From: Cricetomys ansorgei
Taxonomy: Eukaryota; Chordata; Mammalia; Rodentia; Nesomyidae
Length of the DNA: 64,000 nt
Direction of reading: 5' to 3'
NCBI GenBank assembly: GCA_026225945.1
Contig: JAMJFZ010000770.1
Coordinates: forward strand, 248,001 to 312,000
The notes below the pieces were generated by a model. It was not told the DNA's origin. It saw only the letters and a program-made list of their open reading frames with translations, and ran no database searches. Below are positions 56,845 through 64,000 of this stretch, in pieces; position 1 is the stretch's first letter; the number at the start of each line of letters is the position of its first letter. The position numbers and the translations under genes were made by a program.

Positions 56845-56997
56845 TTGTTGTTATACAACAGAGAGGGTTTCTCTGTTGTAGCCCTGGCTGTCCTGGAACT
56901 CACTCTGTAGACCATGCTGGCCTCAAACTCACAGAGATCCTCCTGCCTCTGCCTCCTGAGTGCTGGGATTAAAGATGTGTACCACCATGCCTGACAC
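56845..56997 (-). mobile_element. B1 SINE, antisense
   Basis: 'gagagggtttctctgttgta', 'gtagaccatgctggcctcaa' and 'gtgctgggattaaagatgtg' give a nearly full-length antisense B1. Confidence 0.92.
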
Positions 56998-57764
56998 TGA
57001 TATATGTGTTAAAGGAGAGACAGTAACCCGTGGGTGCTGTTGCAGCTGCATATGAGATAAAACACTAGGCTTGCTTTGTTGTTGAAAATTAGTGGCTGCT
57101 TGAGCTATGAGCGTACTGTACCAGTGGACCCTGGTGGACCCGGTGCCCCATTAGAAGTGAGGTAGTCCTCTGTGTGAAGTGTTTTCTTGTTTGTTCTGTG
57201 AAGTATGGTCATGAGTGTGTAGTAGGCACTCAGTAGCTGGTAATGATACTAAAGGGATGAATCAGTTGTTTATAGATTACTTTCTCTCATTTCTTGAGAT
57301 AAGGCTCAGGAAGTCAGCTCCTGACACTGTAAAAGGTCAGTGTGGATGCCCGCTGCCAGTGTAAAGAGCAGATGTCCGAAAATAAGGAGAAGGGAAAACC
57401 TAGTCAGTGACTAATGACATTATGGTACTTTGTGAAGCCTGTGTATAGAAATAGCAACACAGAATTTCTGCGAAACAGCGTAGCTACAACCCAGATGTTC
57501 CCACATGTGGTCTAGTGTTTAGTCATTGTTCGACACGCTGCAGTGGTGAGCATTTAAGGAATTTTTACACTTCTCCTCTTGCTGGATAAGACATGTTTTT
57601 TTTTGTAGGGGGCCTATGTTGAAATGTGCTGCATTTGTTGATAGATATAAATAGAAGGGCTTTGCTGAGCTGGGAACCCGAAGATGGGTTTTTTGAGGGG
57701 AGAGGACAGAGAAGCTCCAGTGTAGATGTCTACCAGAGCAGGGTTTCATTATTCGTAATGATTT

Positions 57765-57961
57765 ATTTTGTACTATTTTAATTTGTGTGTGCGTGTGCGT
57801 GTGAATGCTAAAATGCAGATGTTGCGGAGACCGGAAGAGAGCGTGAGATCCCGCAGCTAGAGCTATGAGCAGTTGTGGGATGCCTGACATGGTGCTGGGA
57901 ACTGGGCACTGGTCCTCTGGATGAGCAGCAAGCCTTCTTGTCACGGAGCTATGTCTCCAGC
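57765..57961 (-). mobile_element. B3-like SINE, antisense
   Basis: 'tttattttgtactattttaa' (tail), 'gcagatgttgcggagaccgg' and 'ggtgctgggaactgggcactggtcctctgg … gagctatgtctccagcccc' (head). Its 3' edge is next to the inserted URR1-like element. Confidence 0.8.
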
Positions 57962-57969
57962 CCCTAGGG

Positions 57970-58187
57970 CAGGGGTTCTCAACCTTCCTGACCTGCGACC
58001 CTTTAATACAGCTCCAAGTTGTGGGACCCCAACCATAAAATTATTTTTGTTGCTACTTCATAACTGTAACTTTGCCACTGTTGTGACTCATAATGTAAAC
58101 ATCTGATATGCAGGTGGTCTAGGCGACCCCTGTGAAAGGGTCGTTTGATCTGCAAAGGGATTGTGACCCACATGTTGAGAACCCCTG
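57970..58187 (+). mobile_element. URR1-like hAT (Charlie-type) non-autonomous transposon
   Basis: 218 bases with terminal inverted repeats (CAGGGGTTCTCAACC at the left, TTGAGAACCCCTG at the right) and the typical interior ('gcgaccctttaatacagctc', 'aaaattatttttgttgctac', 'aaacatctgatatgcagg'). It is flanked by an 8-bp target duplication, CCCTAGGG (57962-57969) and CCCTGGGG (58188-58195), one mismatch, which is the hAT hallmark. It encodes no transposase. Confidence 0.88.
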
Positions 58188-58227
58188 CCCTGGGGTTTAT
58201 TTTTCCTCAGAGAATACTAGCCCATCA

Positions 58228-58355
58228 TTTTGTTATGTGGGTTTTTGAAACCGAGTCTCAATATGTAGTCCTCTCTGGCTTTCTGATTTCTAGAGATCCG
58301 TTTGCTTCTGTCTCCCAAGTGCTGTGATTAAAGGTGTGTGCTGCCACACCTGGCC
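58228..58355 (-). mobile_element. Diverged B1 SINE, antisense
   Basis: 'gtttttgaaaccgagtctca', 'gtagtcctctctggctttct' and 'gtgctgtgattaaaggtgtg' in antisense B1 order. Confidence 0.75.
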
Positions 58356-58437
58356 CTTACCAAACCATAATTTGAGTACAGATGTGAAACTCCACCTTAA
58401 TCCTATTAAAAAGATGAAATAAGGAAAGGTTATTTTT

Positions 58438-58618
58438 AAATTTTATATTTATATATGAGTGTTTTGCCCACTTGTATGCCTGCACATGTGTGTTACGGAT
58501 GGTTGTGGGCCACCGTATGGGTGCTGGAAAGACAGATCTTCTGTAGAAACAAGTGCTCTTACCTGCTGAGCCATCTCTCCAGACCCAGAAGTGTGTGTGT
58601 GTGTGTGTGTGTGTGCAT
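58438..58618 (-). mobile_element. B2-like SINE, antisense, with (TG)n at its end
   Basis: 'ttttatatttatatatgagtg … ggatggttgtgggccaccgtatgggtgctgg' then 'acaagtgctcttacctgctgagccatctctccagaccc'. A (TG)n run follows at about 58592-58618. Confidence 0.85.
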
Positions 58619-59779
58619 GTGTGCACGCGCGAGCGAGAGAGACGAAAGGCAAGTTCTGCTATGCTATTCTACCAGCTTAAGGGGAAATTCATTTCTTCTA
58701 TAAATGTGTTTTGGATGTTCAGCTCTAGAGGCTAACGCGGTACAGACATAGCCAGAGTTGAGCAGTGCGATTCCTAAGCAGGTAGGAAGTGTTTGCTGCC
58801 TGAGTTAATCGGGAACCCACAGCAGAACAAGAACTCCCAACAGTTGCCTGCTGGCTTAGACACGTGTTCTGTGACACACGTGCCGCCCAGTAATATTTTT
58901 GTAAACATGTAAAGACTAAAGTACCTGTCCTTGTCTTTGCATTCTGGGAAGAGAGTAGCTATATCAGTGGACTCCTAGATTGGAGGATGATGTGTGTGAA
59001 GAGAAAGATGGGATGAAGTAGGACGGAGTAGGTGGAGTTGTTGGGGTGCGTGCCTTGAGTAGTGGTCAGGGAGGGCTGCTCCAGAGTTGGACACCAGGCA
59101 GGGTGGGTGTGGGCGCCGTGGGCCACGTTTGACTTTGGGTGTACTTCCAGGGAGGGTGCCCTTGGAGGGTATTAAGTCCACAGATGACTAACTTGTTCTC
59201 CTCAGTGAAGGCGGCAAGCTGCCTGATCACCTGTGTCCAGGTTAGGGTTAGGTGAAACAGTTCTTTTGATTGGCATTTAGAAGTTGCTTTGTTGGTTTTT
59301 TCAGTCCATCAAAAACTGAATGTGAATGTCAGTGAGCGTGCACTTAGATCTTCATCACCCTCAAGGAAATGAAAAACTAAGTCAGTTGTAATTCTTTCTC
59401 TTGGGATTATAGCGTAATAAAGGTTGAGACTCTCTGCGTTAATTAAGGCATAGGCCATAGCTGGGTGAGATGGGGAACTTGAGGCTCTCAAGTTCAAATG
59501 ATTCCTGGAGTACGTAATACGACCCCAACGAAAAGCAGCGTGGGTCACATAGTGTCAGAAATAAGAGTAGTTTCCCCCAATCGCAGTCCTCCAGAGCAGT
59601 ACCACGAGGTACCCAGCCTGGGGGAGCAAAGCAGCCTCTGCCGAGCCACGTCGTATTGCCCTCTGTGACGTGAGAGGCCTCAGCTGCCACCCCCACCGTC
59701 CTCACTCGGGCCCCAGATTTGACCCGTGTTTGCACTTCGGTGTTCACCCCAGTTTGCCTGCTTCCAGCGTTTGCTCCGT

Positions 59780-61310
59780 TCTTTTTTTAATTTTAATTTT
59801 TATTTAAATTTTTCACTTTTTAATGTTTTTAGAAAAAAATTTAATTGCATCACTTCCCCTTCCTTTCCCTTAGACCCTTCCAGCGACCCTCCCTTGAGCC
59901 TGCTGCGCCCTCCTCGCAGGCGACGGCCGGTTTCTTTGATCATATATATGTGTGTATGTGCACAGTATATGTGAATACAACTTCCTGAGGCCTTGCTTGT
60001 TGTTTGAAAGCTGACCACTCTGCTTTGGCCAGCCAATAAGAGGGCTCATCCCTGGCGTGGGCTGACCCCCCCCTTCTCCCAGCAGTCAGTAGTTGCCTGT
60101 CGCTCTTTGTGTAGGGATGGAACCTTGTGCAAGTTCCCCACCCACTAACATGTCATAGGTGTTGCTGATGTTCTGGTCTTGTGCATGCAGCCATCTCCAG
60201 GATACACTTAGACAGCAGATTTCCTGGTATTCTTGCCTTACAGTCTTTCTGCCCCCTCTTCTATAGATGTTCTTCTCCGTTGGCCTGGGGTCCCCTGGTC
60301 TGTTGATCCCTGTTGTATTCTGTTGTGGTTTTCTGTGATAGTCTCCATTTGCTGTAAAGAGAGCTTCTTTGATGAGGGTGGTAGCTAACTTATCTGTGGG
60401 TATGAAGATAAGATTTAGAATGTAGCAAGGAATTATGCTGTGTAGCAAAGGGCTACTGCCTACAATCTACAGCTAGAGCCCTGCAGACTCTCCGAGGTCC
60501 ATGGTCTCCCTAGCTCTGGAAGCTGCTTAGGGTTCCGGTACCTAGAACGATTTCTCTCCTGTTGAGTGGGCCTTAAGTCCAGTTAGACAGCTGTTGGTTG
60601 CACCTTTATGCATATCTTGCCATGCTGGTAACTGTCGTGGTTCATAGGTGCTGCAGCTGGGTAGAACTGTTTTAATTGCCCCTACCCCCGCCCAGCAGCT
60701 TGCATAGTATTTTCTGGAACCATGAAAGTTATACCACAGAAAGATGCTTTCAGGTCATATCCAACTCAAGTCCTTTGAGTGGGGTGTCGTCAGCAACGGT
60801 CCCATCTGAGGTTGCCCCTCTGAGAGGCAACCAAGGACTACATTGATAATCTCCATTGTGTTGGGAGTCATTCTGACTACCCTGACCAACCTTGGAAAGG
60901 AGGATTCTCGTGTCTGGGACTGGGGTTTTGTTAGTCTATGGTTTTCATAGAAAGCATTGTCAGCCCAAGTGGCTCAGTGTCCTTCAAGGAGTGTGTGTGT
61001 GTGTGTGTGTGCGCGCGCGCGTGCGTACGTGCACATACATATCTGTAAATGTACTTATAGGTACATATTGTGAATAATTTTAAGTAAGTATAAAATGCCA
61101 TCCCATGAGGCTTTGTCAGACATCTTGGTGTGTCTGTCCCTTCTCACATCCCTCCTCCTCTGCAGTTGGAGCCTCCCCATTTCTGCTGCATGCCCTACTT
61201 ACTGTCACCTGATTCCTGCGGCCCTCTTCCCAGCCTCCCCAAACCTGCATCATGGTTGCTGTCTGCGTTCCACATCTAGAGATTTGAGTTTACAGCCACA
61301 GATGACAGAG
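59780..61310 (-). mobile_element. Lx-type L1 3' UTR, antisense
   Basis: A T-rich run (reverse of the A tail) opens the element. Antisense rodent L1 3' UTR blocks follow: 'aattgcatcacttccccttc', 'ttgcctgtcgctctttgtgtaggg', 'tctttctgccccctcttcta', 'gtggttttctgtgatagtct', 'cttatctgtgggtatgaaga', 'agtgggccttaagtccagtt' and 'catgctggtaactgtcgtgg'. A TG/CG microsatellite (about 60990-61030) interrupts it. Well aligned by eye with the known Lx 3' UTR layout. Confidence 0.8.
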
Positions 61311-62044
61311 AACATGTAGCATTTGTCTTCCCAGGTGTGGGTTACCTCACTTAATAAGTCCATCCATTCACCTGTAAATTTTCATGATTTCATCTTTCTG
61401 TCCAGGTGAATAGCACCCCACTGTGTGCATGCACCACACCTCTGTTGCAGGACATTTAGGTTGTTCCCATTTCCGGACTCTTCTGAAGAGGGCAGCAGTG
61501 AACATTGCTGAGCAAGTGTTCTGGAGTACAAGATGGAGTCCTTTGAGCTTATGCCAAGGAGTGGTGTATCTGGGCCTTACGGTAGATTTGTTGTTAGTTT
61601 CTGATGAGTCTCCATACTGACTTCTAGAGTGATGGCGCCGGTTTGCGGTCCCCCCAGAGCTGGGGGTCCCTCTTCCTCTGCAGCCTCATTAGTATTTGTT
61701 GTCAGCTCTGTTCATCTTGGCCATGTGGGCTGGGATGAGATGAAATCTCAAAAGTGGTTTTCATTTGCATTCCTCTGATTGCTAAGAGGATAAACTCGTT
61801 TTGAGGTATTTCTTACCTGTTTTTACTTTTTTACTGAGAACTCTGTTCAGATCTGTAGCCCATTTTACAATGGGGCATATTAATCCTTTGTCAAATAGCT
61901 GGCAAATTTCTGCCCCGTTTTCTGAGTTTCTTCTTCACTCAGTTGTTACCTTAGCTGTGCAGAAGCTTTTTGGTCTTCGGAAGCTCCAGTTGGCTTGGTG
62001 TCTTGGCAAGCGTAGTCCTGTTCAGAAAGCCCTTTTCCTCCAGC

Positions 62045-62510
62045 TGCACCATGTAGTGTGAGCATCTGTGCTCACTAGCGGGCCAAGGTTACCTGGCGTG
62101 ACCAGTCCAGGGCTGAGCACCAGGCTCAGGCTGGAGGGACCACAGCAAAAACCAGAGCTGTGGCAAAAGTGAGAGCAACCAGACCTTCCATGACTTCATC
62201 ATGAACAAGATAAAATGGCAGTTGCCACAGTCGATACAGTGATGGCTTCCAGGTGTGATGCAAGCCATACAGGGGCCACAGAAGTATCGTCCAGTTGTCC
62301 TGTCAGGTTTTCATGCTTCCTTGACTGCAGGGAGACCTACAGAGAGACACAGACTGGCCTGTTGCTTCACTGCCTGAGCTCCGGAGCGCATCACTCTCAG
62401 GAACTCAGCTGAACAGTGCCCAGATCCGTGGACTCTGACCTGAAAAACCTATGGCGCATGCCTCGCGAGACAGCCAGACAGGCCAACCCCACGGTTCCCT
62501 GCAGTGTAGG
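62045..62510. mobile_element. Unidentified ~465-bp insertion in L1 ORF2
   Basis: The antisense ORF2 alignment stops after 'cccttttcctccagctgc' and resumes at 'gtctgtttccttctagcagac'. The DNA between them is GC-richer, not L1-like and not a SINE I know. No clear target duplication was seen. Boundaries are approximate. Confidence 0.5.
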
Positions 62511-62518
62511 GAACCGTG
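62490..62518. repeat. Perfect 11-bp inverted repeat (hairpin)
   Basis: CACGGTTCCCT, a 7-base spacer (gcagtgt), then AGGGAACCGTG. It sits at the right edge of the unidentified insertion. Confidence 0.9.
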
Positions 62519-63074
62519 TCTGTTTCCTTCTAGCAGACCTAGTGCTCTGGTTTTAAGTTCCAGTCTTTGATCCACTTGGGTCTGATGTCATTATTCTGCA
62601 TGTGTGCGAACGTCCAGATTCCCCAGCACCAGTTGTGGAAGATGCTGTCTCCTCTCACATGTGTGTTTTCGCCTCTTTGTCAGTGACGAGATGGCTGTGG
62701 TTGTAAGGACATGTTTGGGACTTCCGTTTTGCTCTTTTGATCCACGAGGCTATCTTGGTGCCGGTACCACACTGTTCTTGTTATGATGGCGTCATAAGAT
62801 ACCTTGAACCCCTCTAGTATTCTCGTGTTCAGGATTGCTTTGGCTCTCTAGGGTCATCTGGTTCCATATGAACGTTAGGGTTTCTTGTCTGTTTCTGCAA
62901 AGGATGTTGATTGGGATTGCACTGGGTCTGTAAGTTGGTTTAGGTAGGATGTCATTTCCATGGTATTAATTCTGCCATAAACACAATCTCTTTCTTCAGA
63001 GATTTGAAGTTTTTGTTGTTAAGGTCTTCTACTTCCTGGTTATGTTTGTTCCAAGATATTTTGTTGTCTTAGAT

Positions 63075-63295
63075 CAGTGGTTCTCACCCTGTGGATTGTG
63101 ACCCCTTTGGGGTCAAACAAACCTTTCCCGGGGGTCACATAAGACCATCTGCATATCAGATATTTACACTGCAGTTCATAACAGTAGCAACGTTACAGTG
63201 ATGAAGTAGCAAGGAGACTAGCTTTGTGGCCGGGGTCACACAGCACGAGGAGCTGCGTTACAGGGTCGCAGCACTGGGAAGGTTGAGAGCAACTG
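63075..63295 (-). mobile_element. URR1-like hAT element, second copy
   Basis: 'CAGTGGTTCTCACC' at the left and 'GGTTGAGAGCAACTG' at the right with the interior in reverse orientation to the copy at 57970 ('catatcagatatttacactg', 'taacagtagcaacgttacag', 'agggtcgcagcactgggaag'). The flanking 8-mers (tcttagat / gctgagtt) match at only five of eight positions. Inserted into L1 ORF2. Confidence 0.85.
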
Positions 63296-64000
63296 GCTGA
63301 GTTGCTACTGTAAATGGGAGTGTGTCTGATCTCGTTTTCAGTGTGTGGTTCTGGGTAACCTGCCACTGCTGAAATTACTTCTGGAAGTTTTCTGATGGGA
63401 TTTTTGGGATCTCGTGTATAATATCGTCTGCAAACAGCGATAATTTGACTTCTCCTTTTCCTATTGGCATCCCTTTCATTTCTTCTCTTACCTCATCGCT
63501 CCAGACAGTGCTTCTAGAGCTGTGTTGGAAAGGAGCAGGGACAGTGGGCAGCCCTGCCTGATGGCTGAGTCTAACGGAGTTGCCTCAGGCCTTTGTAGTT
63601 CTGAGTGCTGTTGGCTGTGCGTGTATCAGATCAGCTTCAGTGTGCTGAGGGGTGATCCCTTCAGCCCTGCTCCTCCTGGGACTTTTATCATGAAGGCGCG
63701 TTGGGTTTTGTCAAAGGCTTTTTCTGCTTCTGTTGAGATTATCATGGGATTTCTGTCTTTAAGTGCATTTATGATTTACTATATTTATTGACTTGCATAT
63801 GGTGAACTAACTGCATTTTCCAGATAAAGCCGGCTTGATTGTCATGGATGATCTTGATATATGCTGATATTCATTCATTAGTATTTTATTGAGGATTTTT
63901 GCAATTTATCAGTTGAGTGTGTGTGTATCTGTGTGTGTCTCTGTTTGTGTATCTGTGTGTGTCTCTGTGTTTGTGCATGTTTGTATGTTTTTCCATTTGT

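Larger units (their letters stand above)
55950..59779. other. Region upstream of the GPR183 candidate promoter
   Basis: Blocks 55950-56844, 56998-57764 and 58619-59779 hold no recognised gene. The rest is the SINE and URR1-like set listed separately. Poly-T runs occur at 56020-56055. Confidence 0.5.
3967..64000 (+). other. Ubac2: Long UBAC2 intron hosting two antisense GPCR genes
   Basis: After the donor at 3967 no later UBAC2 exon was recognised, so the remaining 60 kb is read as a single intron that continues past the window. It contains GPR18 and GPR183 on the minus strand, as in human. The host intron carries many SINEs, L1 fragments and at least eight minisatellites. A small exon missed by eye cannot be excluded. 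Confidence 0.75.
61320..64000 (-). pseudogene. Broken L1 ORF2 (reverse transcriptase) remnant
   Basis: Antisense continuation of the same L1. 'ctgtgcagaagctttttggtc', 'cagatctgtagcccatttta', 'ctgcaaacagcgataatttgac', 'tttgtcaaaggctttttctgc' and 'gtattttattgaggattttt' mark ORF2. On the minus strand the reverse-transcriptase FADD motif is still readable at 63434-63423 (Leu-Phe-Ala-Asp-Asp-Ile). No minus-strand frame over 60 codons survives, so the copy is dead. It is interrupted by an unknown insertion (about 62045-62510) and a URR1-like element, and runs off the window. Confidence 0.85.

Overview
The window is mammalian genomic DNA from a muroid rodent. It is intron-dominated, full of rodent SINEs (B1, B2/B3, B4-like), L1 remnants including an Lx-type rodent L1, and two copies of a rodent hAT-type element I recognise as URR1-like. 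The exact species cannot be read from the sequence; the B1 variants look unlike laboratory mouse, so a cricetid, gerbil or similar is plausible.

Three protein-coding genes are present. On the + strand are two consecutive coding exons of UBAC2 (2587-2706 and 3857-3966), an ER membrane rhomboid-like, UBA-domain protein. They join in frame (phase 0) and the second ends in phase 2 at a perfect GTAAGT donor. I found no further UBAC2 exon, so everything from 3967 to the end looks like one very long UBAC2 intron. Nested inside it on the opposite strand are two class A GPCR genes with intronless coding sequences: GPR18 (8266-9261, 331 aa) and GPR183/EBI2 (45234-46319, 361 aa). This matches the known human 13q32 arrangement. 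Both receptors act in leukocytes and signal mainly through Gi.

Upstream of each receptor I can trace 5' leader structure on the minus strand. GPR18 has a splice acceptor 43 bases before its ATG, and a six-codon upstream ORF with a strong Kozak context whose stop is one base from the receptor ATG. GPR183 has an acceptor 14 bases before its ATG and a candidate non-coding first exon about 9.5 kb away (55839 to about 55920) with a TATA-like box, a 22-codon upstream ORF and a perfect donor. If these are spliced, the uORF stop overlaps a new ATG (TGATG) in frame with the receptor.

The rest is intron. 0-8 kb: L1M fragment, TG microsatellite, SINE-derived 41-bp minisatellite, UBAC2 exons, B1 elements. 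8-15 kb: GPR18 and its upstream region. 15-21 kb: two large tandem arrays between two CTCF-like motifs pointing apart. 21-45 kb: SINEs, L1 fragments and arrays with units of 56, 37, 51, 54 and 46 bp. 45-56 kb: GPR183, its intron with a perfect CRE, and its candidate promoter. 56-64 kb: SINEs, a URR1-like element with an 8-bp target duplication, and a long broken antisense L1 running off the end.

Most open reading frames outside the three genes are artefacts of tandem arrays whose unit length keeps frames open, or antisense shadows.
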